Origin: Streptomyces lincolnensis
GTDB lineage: Bacteria; Actinomycetota; Actinomycetes; Streptomycetales; Streptomycetaceae
Length of the DNA stretch: 64,000 nucleotides
Reading direction: 5' to 3'
Assembly: GCF_021173675.1 (NCBI RefSeq)
Contig: NZ_JAIHON010000001.1
Coordinates: 558,001 to 622,000 of the forward strand
Position 1 is the first letter of the stretch. Every line of letters starts with the position of its first letter. The notes under the pieces were generated by a model. It was not told the origin of the DNA, did not search any database, and saw only the letters and a list, made by a program, of their open reading frames with translations. This document shows positions 1-9,161 of the stretch, one piece after another. Position numbers and translations under genes: made by a program.

Positions 1-1
1 G

Positions 2-1360
<1,359 letters not shown>

Positions 1361-1441
1361 TCCCCACCGGACAGTCCATGTCCGTGATCGATTAATCCAT
1401 TGACCGACTGATCGACATTCTGCGACGGTCGTGAGGTGCCC

Positions 1442-1473
1442 GCGGCCGGTCGGCCCTGACTCCGACCGGCCGC
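1442..1473 (+). terminator. 12-bp perfect hairpin after the beta-galactosidase gene
   Basis: The arms GCGGCCGGTCGG (1442-1453) and CCGACCGGCCGC (1462-1473) pair perfectly around an 8-base loop. There is no U-run, as is usual for actinomycete terminators. It lies between the beta-galactosidase stop and the ABC ATPase start, so it probably ends transcription of the former. A role in the leader of the ABC operon is also possible. Confidence 0.6.
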
Positions 1474-1504
1474 TCCTCATGTTCCGAGCAAGGGAGTTCA
1501 CAGC

Positions 1505-2503
1505 GTGAGCGGAAGCATCGAGGTCCACGGCCTGTCCCGTGTCTTTCACACCACCGTCCGCCGCCCGGGAGTGGCGGGCGCGCTGCGCTCCCTGGTCAAT
1601 CCCGAGCGGGTCGCCAAGCACGCGGTCAGCGACATCACCTTCGACGTGGCCCCCGGCGAACTCCTCGCCCTGCTCGGCCCGAACGGCGCCGGCAAGTCCA
1701 CCACCATCAAGGTGCTCACCGGGATCCTCACGCCCACCTCCGGCGAGGTCCGGGTGGCGGGCGTGGTGCCGTACCAGGAGCGGGAGCGCAACGCCCGTAA
1801 CATCGGCGCGGTGTTCGGGCAGCGCACCCAGCTGTGGTGGGACCTGCCCGCCCGGGAGTCCTTCGCGATCCTCAGGGACATCTACGAGGTGCCGAAGGCC
1901 GAACACGCGGCCCGGCTCAAGGAGTTCGACGAGCTGCTGGACCTGTCGTCCTTCTGGGACACCCGGGTCCGTCATCTCTCCCTCGGCCAGCGGGTGCGCT
2001 CCGACCTCGCGGCGGCCCTGCTGCACGACCCCCAGGTGGTGTTCCTGGACGAGCCGACCATCGGCATGGACGTCGTCGTCAAGGAACAGGTGCGGGAGTT
2101 CCTGCGCCACCAGGTCGAACAGCGCGGCCGTACCGTCCTGTTGACCACGCACGACATGACGGAGGTCGAGCGGCTGGCCGAGAGGGTCGTGCTGATCAAC
2201 CACGGCCGGCTCGTCCTGGACGGCAGCCTGGACGAGATCCGCCGCAGGTTCGGCTCGACCTGGCAGGTACGCGCGACCCTGGCCGACGCCCACACGGACG
2301 CCGTGGCGCTGCCGGGCATCGCGCTGCTGCGGCGGGACGGACCGCAGGTCGTGTTCGGCCCCGACGGACCCGAAGCCCCCACCGTGAACTCGGCGTTGAA
2401 GGCGATCATCGAGCGGTACGAGGTGACAGGTGTCGCCATCGACGAGGCCGACCTGGAGGACGTGATGCGCAACGCCTACGCCCAGGCGGGGGCCGCCGCG
2501 TGA
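1505..2503 (+). CDS. ABC-2 exporter ATP-binding protein (DrrA/CcmA type)
   Basis: This is the 332-residue cytoplasmic ATPase of an exporter. The Walker A motif GPNGAGKST is at residues 58-66, the signature LSLGQ at about 159-163, and Walker B VVFLDEP at about 179-185. A C-terminal extension follows the nucleotide-binding domain, as in DrrA-like proteins. The GTG start has AAGGGAG eight bases upstream. The stop overlaps the ATG of the next gene (TGATG at 2501-2505), so translation is probably coupled to the two permease genes. The exported substrate cannot be read from the sequence; drugs, lipids or glycolipids are known for relatives. Confidence 0.92.
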   Translation: MSGSIEVHGLSRVFHTTVRRPGVAGALRSLVNPERVAKHAVSDITFDVAPGELLALLGPNGAGKSTTIKVLTGILTPTSGEVRVAGVVPYQERERNARNIGAVFGQRTQLWWDLPARESFAILRDIYEVPKAEHAARLKEFDELLDLSSFWDTRVRHLSLGQRVRSDLAAALLHDPQVVFLDEPTIGMDVVVKEQVREFLRHQVEQRGRTVLLTTHDMTEVERLAERVVLINHGRLVLDGSLDEIRRRFGSTWQVRATLADAHTDAVALPGIALLRRDGPQVVFGPDGPEAPTVNSALKAIIERYEVTGVAIDEADLEDVMRNAYAQAGAAA

Positions 2504-3306
2504 TGGCCGCCCTGTCCGCCTGGCGCGTCGCCCGCGTCACCCCGCTCGGCGAGCTGAACGCGCCACCCCGGATGACGGGCGTCGCGCTCCGCCTGCTCGT
2601 GCAGGTGGTGCTGGTGGCGTCCCTGTGGCACGGCCTGTACTCCCACACCGGCACCACCGCGGGACTCGGCGAGAGCCAGGCGGTCACCTACGCCGTGCTG
2701 GCCGTCCTCGCCTCCCGGCTGCGGGAGTTGGACCAGTTCGCGGGCCGGGACACCGTGATCCAGCACATGCACTTCGGCACCATCGTCTACTGGTATCTGC
2801 GCCCGCTGCCGCCCCAGCGCTACTACGCCCTGCGCGCGCTCGGCGAGCAGGTGTACGGGTTCGCGTGGGCGCTGGGCGGCTACCTGATCTGCCTGGCGGC
2901 CGGCGTGGTGGAACCGCCCGGGTCGGCGGCCGTGACCGGGGTGTTCCTGCTGAGCCTGCTGCTCGGCCAGTGGGTGCTGCACTACATCATGCTCGCCACG
3001 GACCAGTGGTGCTTCTGGGCGCTGCGCAACAATTCGGCGATCCTGATCATCATCTTCGCGCAGAACCTGCTGTCCGGGGTATACGCGCCGCTGTGGTTCT
3101 TCCCGGACTGGTTCGTGACGATGAGCTCCTTCCTGCCCTTCCAGGCGACGCTGAACGTGCCGCTGTCGATCTACATCGGCCGGATCCCGCTGTCGGACGC
3201 GGCCGGGCAGCTGGCGGTGCAGGCCGGCTGGGTCGTGGTGCTCGCCCTGTTCACCCGGTTCCTGTGGCGGCGCGCCGCCCTTCGTGTCGTCTCCCAGGGA
3301 GGGTGA
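2503..3306 (+). CDS. ABC-2 family permease subunit 1
   Basis: This 267-residue integral membrane protein has about six hydrophobic segments. It begins at the ATG overlapping the ATPase stop. It resembles the ABC-2 permeases that occur as two unlike subunits after a DrrA-like ATPase. The loop with RLRELDQFAGRD and the LRPLPPQRYYALR segment is typical of the cytoplasmic coupling region. It would form the membrane pore with the product of 3312-4112. The specific substrate is unknown. Confidence 0.87.
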   Translation: MAALSAWRVARVTPLGELNAPPRMTGVALRLLVQVVLVASLWHGLYSHTGTTAGLGESQAVTYAVLAVLASRLRELDQFAGRDTVIQHMHFGTIVYWYLRPLPPQRYYALRALGEQVYGFAWALGGYLICLAAGVVEPPGSAAVTGVFLLSLLLGQWVLHYIMLATDQWCFWALRNNSAILIIIFAQNLLSGVYAPLWFFPDWFVTMSSFLPFQATLNVPLSIYIGRIPLSDAAGQLAVQAGWVVVLALFTRFLWRRAALRVVSQGG

Positions 3307-3311
3307 GGACC

Positions 3312-4112
3312 ATGAACGCCCTCCGGATCACATGGCGCGTCACGCGGCTCAACTTCCGTGCGCAGCTGGAGTACCGCGCCGAGTTCCTGCTGAACGTGGC
3401 GATCGGCGCGATCTGGCAGGTCTCGGTGATCGTGTTCGCGACCGTGCTTCTGGCCCGGTTCACCGGGATGGGCGGCTGGGACAGCTCCGAGGTGCTGCTG
3501 ATCCCGGCCACCCGGATGCTCGCGCACGGGCTCTTCGTACTGCTGCTGGGGCGAGTGCACTTCATCGGCCGGCAGATCCAGGAGGGCCGGATCGACATCT
3601 ATCTGATGCGGCCCATGCCGGTGCACCGGCAGGTCCAGCTCTCCTACTTCCCGACCAACGCCCTCGGTGACCTCACGGTCGCGGCGGGCCTGATGGTCGG
3701 CGCGCTCAGCCGCAGCGAACTGGACTGGTCGGCGGGGCGGATCTCCTACCTGGTCGCGGCGGTCGTCGGCGGCATGCTGCTGGAGGCGGCCCTGTTCACG
3801 GCGCTGGCCTGCGCCTCCCTGCGCTTCCCCGCCGCCGACTACTGGAGCCGCTGGCTGGAGGAGCTCCTCGGCACCTTCGGCAGCTATCCGCTGAACGTCC
3901 TGCCGCGGGCCGTGGGCGGCTTCCTGACCTACGCCCTCCCCCTCGCGTTCGTCGCCTACCTCCCGGCCGCCGTCCTCACCGGGCACGGCCACGACACCGG
4001 AGTGCCGTACTGGCTGGCGGCGTCCGCGCCACTGGTGGGCGTGCTGGCCTACCTGGGGTCGCGGCTGCTGTGGCGGTGGAGCCTGCGGCACTACACCGGG
4101 GTGAACGGATGA
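3312..4112 (+). CDS. ABC-2 family permease subunit 2
   Basis: This 266-residue, six-helix membrane protein is the second half of the transporter. Its N-terminal segment (TRLNFRAQLEYRAEFLLN) and the QEGRIDIYLMRPMPVHRQVQ loop are characteristic of this permease family and echo the first subunit. The ATG follows a purine-rich ribosome site (GGGAGG) that overlaps the end of the upstream gene. Its own stop overlaps the start of the MFS gene (GATGA at 4108-4112). Four consecutive genes are therefore probably one coupled operon. Confidence 0.87.
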   Translation: MNALRITWRVTRLNFRAQLEYRAEFLLNVAIGAIWQVSVIVFATVLLARFTGMGGWDSSEVLLIPATRMLAHGLFVLLLGRVHFIGRQIQEGRIDIYLMRPMPVHRQVQLSYFPTNALGDLTVAAGLMVGALSRSELDWSAGRISYLVAAVVGGMLLEAALFTALACASLRFPAADYWSRWLEELLGTFGSYPLNVLPRAVGGFLTYALPLAFVAYLPAAVLTGHGHDTGVPYWLAASAPLVGVLAYLGSRLLWRWSLRHYTGVNG

Positions 4113-5278
4113 CCACCACCTCCGGATTACGTCCGCGCCTCGCGGTCGGCCTCGTCTTCGTCGTCCTGGGGGCCACGCAGGGCGGCTGGATGGCCCGGAT
4201 CCCCGCGATCCGGGACCAGGTCGGGCTGAGCACCACCGAGTGGGGGCTGCTGAGCAGTTCGTCGGCGGCCGGGGATCTGGTGGCGATCGTGCTGATCACG
4301 GTGCTGATCGGCCGGGTGAGCACCCGGCTGCTGGCCCTCGCCGGGGCGACGGTGGTGCTGCTCAACGCGCCGGTGCTGGCGGGGGCTTCCGCGGTGCCGG
4401 CGCTGGTGGTGGGCCTCACGGTGTGGGGCGTGGGGGCGACCTTCCTGGCCACGCCGGTGAACGCGCTCGCGGTCGCCGTGGAGCGCCACCAGGGCCGGCC
4501 CCTGATGTCGGGCTTCCACGCCTCCTACAGCTGCGGGGTGCTCGGGGGCGGCGCCCTGGGCACGCTCGCGGCGGCCACCGGCATCTCCCCGGGCGTACAG
4601 CTGGCGATGAGCAGCGCGGTGCTCGGGGCGCTGCTGCTGGCGTGGGCGTTCTGGCTGCCCGAGGAGGAGGCCCCCGGCAAGCGGCGGCGGCCGGTCGGGG
4701 AGAGGTTCACTCCGCAGCTGGTGCTGCTCGCCGTCATCGCGTTCTTCGCCTCCTTCGTCGAGGGCGCGGCCTCCCAGTGGAGTTCGGTCTTCACGGCCGA
4801 CCACCTGGGCGAGGGGGCGGCGCTCGGCGCGGCGACGTACACCGCCTTCTCGGTCGCGATCCTCCTCGCCCGGCTGCTGGGCGACCGTCTCGTGGCCCGC
4901 CTCGGCCGCGGTGCCTTTCTACGGCTGTCCCTGCTGACCGCGGTTCTGGGCGCCGTCCTGGTCCTCGCCCGGCCCTCGCTGCCGCTGGCCTTCGCCGGGT
5001 TCGTCGTGCTGGGCCTCGGCATCGCGTGTGTGCTCCCGGCGCTGATCGCGCTGGCCGGTCGGCAGCCCGGGGTGCCGGCCGGTGAGGGCGTTTCCGTGAT
5101 CACGATCGGCCAGTGGCCGGGATTCCTGACGGCGGGCCCGGCGGTGGGTCTGCTGGCGGGCGTGGCGAGTCTGCGCATCGCGCTGGTGACGCTGATCGTG
5201 GCGGGCGCGGTCGCCGCGGTGCTGTCCAGGTGGGTGGTGGCGGAGCCCGACGAGGCCTCGGAGGCCGCGGCCGGCTGA
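4109..5278 (+). CDS. MFS transporter with an early TTA codon
   Basis: This 389-residue major facilitator has about twelve hydrophobic segments. The N-terminal GATQGGWMARIPAIRDQ is typical of YbjJ-type MFS proteins of unknown substrate. The ATG overlaps the stop of the preceding permease, so it joins the ABC-2 operon. Codon 7 is TTA (4127-4129), the rare leucine codon read by the bldA tRNA in Streptomyces. Synthesis may therefore be limited to later growth, unlike the TTA-free genes before it. Whether it exports the same compound as the ABC system is only a guess from context. Confidence 0.88.
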   Translation: MTTTSGLRPRLAVGLVFVVLGATQGGWMARIPAIRDQVGLSTTEWGLLSSSSAAGDLVAIVLITVLIGRVSTRLLALAGATVVLLNAPVLAGASAVPALVVGLTVWGVGATFLATPVNALAVAVERHQGRPLMSGFHASYSCGVLGGGALGTLAAATGISPGVQLAMSSAVLGALLLAWAFWLPEEEAPGKRRRPVGERFTPQLVLLAVIAFFASFVEGAASQWSSVFTADHLGEGAALGAATYTAFSVAILLARLLGDRLVARLGRGAFLRLSLLTAVLGAVLVLARPSLPLAFAGFVVLGLGIACVLPALIALAGRQPGVPAGEGVSVITIGQWPGFLTAGPAVGLLAGVASLRIALVTLIVAGAVAAVLSRWVVAEPDEASEAAAG

Positions 5279-5292
5279 GCGCGGCCGGCGGG

Positions 5293-6564
5293 TCAGCCCC
5301 GCCCCGACCGTCGTATCGGTGTGAACAGCCCGGCCACCGCGATGAGGACGCAGCAGCCTCCGGCGGCCAGGCCGACCGGGGCGGTGCCCCGGTGTTCGGC
5401 GGCCCACGTGAGGAGGGCGGCGCCGAGCGGGGCGGCCGCGTACTGCAGGGTCCAGAACGCGGAGGTGACCCGGCCGAGCAGGGGTTCCGGGGTCACTTCC
5501 TGACGCAGGGACATGGAGCAGGTGCCCGCCACGGCGACGCAGGCGAGGAAGGCCGCGCCGAGGGCCGCGACGACGGGCACGTCCCGGGCCCAGCCCAGGC
5601 CGGCGAACGCGAGCCCGGACACCGCCACGCTCCCGGTCCAGGTCCACCCGAAACCGAGCCGGCGGCGCAGCCGCGCCACCAGCAGGGCGCCGGTGATGGT
5701 GCCGAGGGCGCCGACGGCCATGACGGTGCCGACCGTGCCGTCGTCGTGTCCGAGGTCGTGCTTGAGGTGGTAGATGAGCAGGTCGTTGAGGCCGAGGGTG
5801 AGGAAGCTGAAGAAGAACAGCAGGACGGTCAGCGAGCGCAGCACCGGGTGGCCGCGCAGGAAGTCGACGCCGGTGCGCAGGTCCCGCCAGAGGCCGGCGC
5901 GTTCGGGTGCCTCGGCGGGCCGGGCCCGGAACCGGACGTAGAGCATGCACAGCGCCGACACCCCGAAGCTGGCCGCGTCGACGCCCACGGCGGTCGCCGG
6001 TCCGGTCCAGGCCGCCACCAGCCCGGCGCACAGCGGGCCCAGGACGCCCGCCGCGGCGGCGGTCGCGTTCAACCTGCCGTTGGCCTCGGTGAGTTGGCGG
6101 GTGCCGACGAGTGAGCGCACGACAGTGACGTAGCCGACCGCGAACAGCATCCCGACGGCCTCGCACAGCGGCAGGACCGCGTACAGCAGCCACACCCGCG
6201 GCCCGAACAGCCAGACCACCGGGATCACCCCGTACAGCACCATCCGCACGAGATCGCAGCCGATCAGCAGTCTGCGCCGGTCGACGCGGTCCACCACCGC
6301 CCCCGCGAACACGGCCGCCACGACCGCGGCGGCCCCGCCCACCGCCGTCAGCAGGCCCATCCGCGCGAGCGAGCCGGTGGCCTCAAGGACCAGCAGGGGC
6401 AGGGCGATCAGCGCGAAGGAGTCGCCGAGGACGGAGAGGGTCTGCGCGGCCCAGAAGACCGCGAAGCTCCGTTGCCGCCACAGCGGACGTGCGTCGCCCG
6501 GAGGTGCCTTTGCGCGTGAGGCGCGTCCGCCGGTGTCCTCGTCCCGCCGCGCCTCGTACGACAT
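5293..6564 (-). CDS. MFS transporter, DHA3-like drug efflux type
   Basis: This 423-residue, twelve-helix transporter carries the QTLSVLGDSFALIALPLLV first helix and the AGAVVDRVDRRRLLIGCDLVR loop found in the DHA3 (macrolide efflux/EntS-like) group. An unusually basic, hydrophilic tail of about 25 residues precedes the first helix. The ATG has GGGGGAGG a few bases upstream. It is convergent with the preceding MFS gene, with 14 bases between the stops. Function is likely proton-driven export; the substrate is unknown. Confidence 0.88.
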   Translation of the reverse strand: MSYEARRDEDTGGRASRAKAPPGDARPLWRQRSFAVFWAAQTLSVLGDSFALIALPLLVLEATGSLARMGLLTAVGGAAAVVAAVFAGAVVDRVDRRRLLIGCDLVRMVLYGVIPVVWLFGPRVWLLYAVLPLCEAVGMLFAVGYVTVVRSLVGTRQLTEANGRLNATAAAAGVLGPLCAGLVAAWTGPATAVGVDAASFGVSALCMLYVRFRARPAEAPERAGLWRDLRTGVDFLRGHPVLRSLTVLLFFFSFLTLGLNDLLIYHLKHDLGHDDGTVGTVMAVGALGTITGALLVARLRRRLGFGWTWTGSVAVSGLAFAGLGWARDVPVVAALGAAFLACVAVAGTCSMSLRQEVTPEPLLGRVTSAFWTLQYAAAPLGAALLTWAAEHRGTAPVGLAAGGCCVLIAVAGLFTPIRRSGRG

Positions 6565-6579
6565 GCCCCTCCCCCTGAG

Positions 6580-6607
6580 TCACCGGCCACCTTACGGTCG
6601 CCGGTGA
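6580..6607 (-). terminator. 8-bp hairpin between the small unknown gene and the MFS gene
   Basis: TCACCGGC (6580-6587) and GCCGGTGA (6600-6607) form a stem around 12 bases. It lies just after the stop of the leftward gene 6625-7155 and 16 bases before the MFS start. It could end the former or overlap the promoter of the latter; a TAAGGT -10-like element lies inside the loop on the minus strand. Confidence 0.35.
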
Positions 6608-6624
6608 GGGCGCGGCGCAGGGCC

Positions 6625-7155
6625 TCAGTGGTCCGCGCAGCACGGTGTCGGGGCGGGGACCTCGAAGGGGACGAGGGTGCCGCCGACGGCGGGCATGGTG
6701 GACAGGACGAGCGTGCCGTCGTGCTGCCACTGCGGGCGGACGTGGTCCCACGTCACCAGCCGGGTGTCCGGGGCGGGTTCGCCGGGCGTGCCCAGGACCG
6801 CCACCCGGTCGATCGCCGAGCGGGTGAGCAGTTCGGCGACCGTCAGGGTGCCGGTGAGGGCGGACACGCCCGGGTAGAGGACGGCACGCCCCGCCGTGTC
6901 CGGGACGCCGGGCGCCACCTCGTACTCCCCGGCCGCGAGCCGCTCCCGGACGGTGCTCAGGAGCGGCTCGGACGGCAGGGTGAACGACAGGGCGACCCGC
7001 GGGCGGTCGCCGCGCACCAGGTGCGTGCAGCCGAACGCGCCCTCGGGGAGGGCGAGTTCGGCGGCCAGCGTGTGGAGCAGGTGGTCGGCGGCGCGCAGGT
7101 CCCGGATCCCGGCGTCCACGGTGAGGGCGTACCGCGTGAGGTCGTACGGCGTCAC
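6625..7155 (-). CDS. Hypothetical protein coupled to the PHP metallohydrolase
   Basis: This 176-residue protein has no recognised domain. It is soluble, with no signal peptide or membrane segment, and ends in an unusual Cys-Cys-Ala-Asp-His tail that could bind metal. The GTG start at 7155 overlaps the TGA of the upstream gene (GTGA at 7155-7152), which decided the start over farther upstream alternatives. Tight coupling suggests it works with the PHP-domain enzyme. The coding character is convincing but no function can be assigned. Confidence 0.75.
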   Translation of the reverse strand: MTPYDLTRYALTVDAGIRDLRAADHLLHTLAAELALPEGAFGCTHLVRGDRPRVALSFTLPSEPLLSTVRERLAAGEYEVAPGVPDTAGRAVLYPGVSALTGTLTVAELLTRSAIDRVAVLGTPGEPAPDTRLVTWDHVRPQWQHDGTLVLSTMPAVGGTLVPFEVPAPTPCCADH

Positions 7156-8876
7156 GAGGGCAGGACCCACACGGGGTTGGAGTAGAACCACAGGTCGCGC
7201 CACGGGTCCGCGTCACCGACGACATCGATGGCCGGGCCCGCCGGGTCCACCGCCGCGCCCATCGCGCCGACGGCCGAGCGGTTGCCGTCGCTGCCGCGCA
7301 GCCGGACGTACAACGGCCGGTCCACGCGCCCGAGTCGGTACGTCAACCGGACCGTGCCGCTGGGCTTGTCGATCTCGTACGACGTCACGACCTTCGCCGT
7401 CGGCGCGGTGAAGGTGTCCCGGTCGGAGACCGGACCGGTGACATCGCCCTGGATGACGTCCACGCGCGCCAACTCGGGCGTGAATCCAGCCCAGTTGGGA
7501 CCGCCGGCCAGAGCGATGTCGACGGTCAGCGTGACGTTCGTGCCCTTCCTGACGTGGAGGGCGCCGCCGAGGGTGGCCCAGCGGCCGCCGCCGGAGACGC
7601 GGACGTCGAGGCCGCTGATGAGCTGACCGTGGTCGGCCCAGACGCGGCCGGCGCGGATGCCGTCCATGACGGCGGCGTAGGAGAAGCCGTCGGCGCCGAC
7701 GTGGGTGCGGCTGTACTGGCCGGGCCAGTAGTCGCCCTGCGTGATGTCGATCCTGCCGCCGTAGACCGGGTCCTCGTAGCGGCCGTTGGCGTTGAAGTCG
7801 CCGCCGGGGCCGCGTACGGCGGTGTCGGCGTACACCTGGTGGCTGTCGCTGTTGGCGGTGATCCACCAGGGCTTGCCCTCGGCGAGGAGGCTGTCCCACA
7901 GGCCGCCGACCGTGGCGGTCATCCAGTCGAAGCCGCCCCAGGTGCGGTAGCTCTCCAACGGGTAGCCCGCGAAGGAGTTGGCGCTCGGGTTGTTGTCGTA
8001 GATGCCGCGGGCGCGGGCCATCCCGAGCGGGGTGGGGAGGCCGGCGGCCTGGTGGCCGGGGGCGCCCTCGAAGCCGACGGCTATCCGGCGGCCCGAGCCG
8101 GTCGCGTCGCGCCAGGCGCGGATCTCGTGCGGGGAGTCGACACCGCGCCGCGCCGGGTGGTTGGCGAGCATCAGCGCGTCCTTGACCTTGCGGCGCCGGA
8201 CCTGGTCGCCGAGGAAGGCCAGGCCGGCGACGGCGAGGGCCTCGTTGGCGGGCGTGGAGTCGGAGGCGCCCTTGACGCTGCCGTCGTAGTCGGTCTCGAA
8301 CTGCTTGAGGACCGAGACCTCGTTCTTGCCGGGGTGCACGAAGACGGTGCCGTGCTCGGCGCCCGGGATGTTCCACTCCAGGCCCTGGAAGACGAGGGTG
8401 TCCTCGTACGCGCTCCGGGCCTCCCTGATGTCCGGGTTGACCTTCTCCACGCCGATCTTCGCGTGCGTGGCGCTGCCGTGGTCGGTGATGACCAGCCAGT
8501 CCATGCCGTGCCGCGCGCCCTGGCGGACCTGGTCGACGACGCGGTACTTGCCGTCGCTGCTGTACTGGGTGTGGATGTGGTGGTCGCCGGCCAGCCACAG
8601 GAAGCCGTGGGTGCGGCGGCCGGCGGTGGCGGGGGCTGCGGCGGCGGGGGCGGCTGCCGCGGGGGTGGCGCCGAGGACACCGCCGGCCGCGAGGCCCGCG
8701 CCCAGCAGGCCCGCCCGGCGCAGCAGCGAGCGGCGCGAGCGCTGTTCGGGGGTCAGGGCCTCGTCGGGCACGGAGGTGTCGAAGGCGGCGGGCAGGGCCG
8801 TGGCCTCCTCGGGCCCGTGCGCGTGCGTGTGTCCGTCCCCGTGCTCATGTCTGTGGTGGTGATGTCCGTGCCCCAT
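7152..8876 (-). CDS. Tat-exported PHP-domain metallohydrolase (CehA/McbA-like) with His-rich leader
   Basis: This 574-residue protein has a PHP-fold core: HHIHTQYSSDG followed by DWLVITDHGS, giving the HxH and DH metal ligands. This pattern is shared with CehA/McbA-type hydrolases, which cleave ester or phosphoester bonds. A twin-arginine-type leader (RSRRSLLRRAGLLGAG...) followed by an Ala-rich cleavage region lies at about residues 46-85. It is preceded by an unusual stretch of about 22 residues very rich in His. A C-terminal beta-rich domain follows the PHP core. It is probably secreted. Substrate unknown. Confidence 0.85.
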   Translation of the reverse strand: MGHGHHHHRHEHGDGHTHAHGPEEATALPAAFDTSVPDEALTPEQRSRRSLLRRAGLLGAGLAAGGVLGATPAAAAPAAAAPATAGRRTHGFLWLAGDHHIHTQYSSDGKYRVVDQVRQGARHGMDWLVITDHGSATHAKIGVEKVNPDIREARSAYEDTLVFQGLEWNIPGAEHGTVFVHPGKNEVSVLKQFETDYDGSVKGASDSTPANEALAVAGLAFLGDQVRRRKVKDALMLANHPARRGVDSPHEIRAWRDATGSGRRIAVGFEGAPGHQAAGLPTPLGMARARGIYDNNPSANSFAGYPLESYRTWGGFDWMTATVGGLWDSLLAEGKPWWITANSDSHQVYADTAVRGPGGDFNANGRYEDPVYGGRIDITQGDYWPGQYSRTHVGADGFSYAAVMDGIRAGRVWADHGQLISGLDVRVSGGGRWATLGGALHVRKGTNVTLTVDIALAGGPNWAGFTPELARVDVIQGDVTGPVSDRDTFTAPTAKVVTSYEIDKPSGTVRLTYRLGRVDRPLYVRLRGSDGNRSAVGAMGAAVDPAGPAIDVVGDADPWRDLWFYSNPVWVLPS

Positions 8877-9067
8877 GACTGCGCCGCCTCTCGTTACCGC
8901 TGCCTTCTGCGGTTGCCTTCCGCGGTGCTTTCGCACCGCGTGTGGAGGATCGAGGCGGCACATGAACGCCGTGCGGCCGGGAGGTGAGCGGCGGCCGACC
9001 CGGGCGCGGCGGATCGCCTCGTCTCTCACTGTTTCCTCAACTGCCCTTGCCCGTCACACTGGTTGCC

Positions 9068-9105
9068 GGTGAACCTGAGCTCCGTTCACCTTCTGTACCT
9101 CCGCT
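9068..9105 (+). promoter_or_regulatory. Inverted GTTCACC repeat, possible PHO box
   Basis: GGTGAAC (9068-9074) and GTTCACC (9084-9090) form a 7-bp inverted repeat in the 285-base gap between the divergent PHP and endonuclease/phosphatase genes. GTTCACC is the core of the PhoP direct-repeat unit known in Streptomyces. An 11-base phase reading GTTCACCTTCT then GTACCTCCGCT is compatible with a PHO box. The rest of the gap (8877-9067) shows nothing else I can name. Confidence 0.35.
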
Positions 9106-9131
9106 TCTGTACTTCCGCTTCTGTACCTCCA
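9090..9131. repeat. Three tandem 14-bp repeats
   Basis: CTTCTGTACCTCCG, CTTCTGTACTTCCG and CTTCTGTACCTCCA occupy 9090-9103, 9104-9117 and 9118-9131, with two substitutions among them. They sit 30 bases before the start of the secreted endonuclease/phosphatase gene and merge with the GTTCACC element. They may be a multi-copy regulator site or a simple slippage product. Confidence 0.8.
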
Positions 9132-9161
9132 CCGCTTTCCCTCCCACCGGAGAGACCCCCC

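Noticed and set aside
8815..8876. CAC/CAT-rich tract as a possible simple repeat or riboswitch
   Set aside because: It is simply the codons of the His-rich N-terminus of the PHP protein.
7554..8987. Long plus-strand frame opposite the PHP metallohydrolase gene
   Set aside because: A Val/Gly/Ala-rich shadow of the minus-strand gene, which has clear motifs and coupling.
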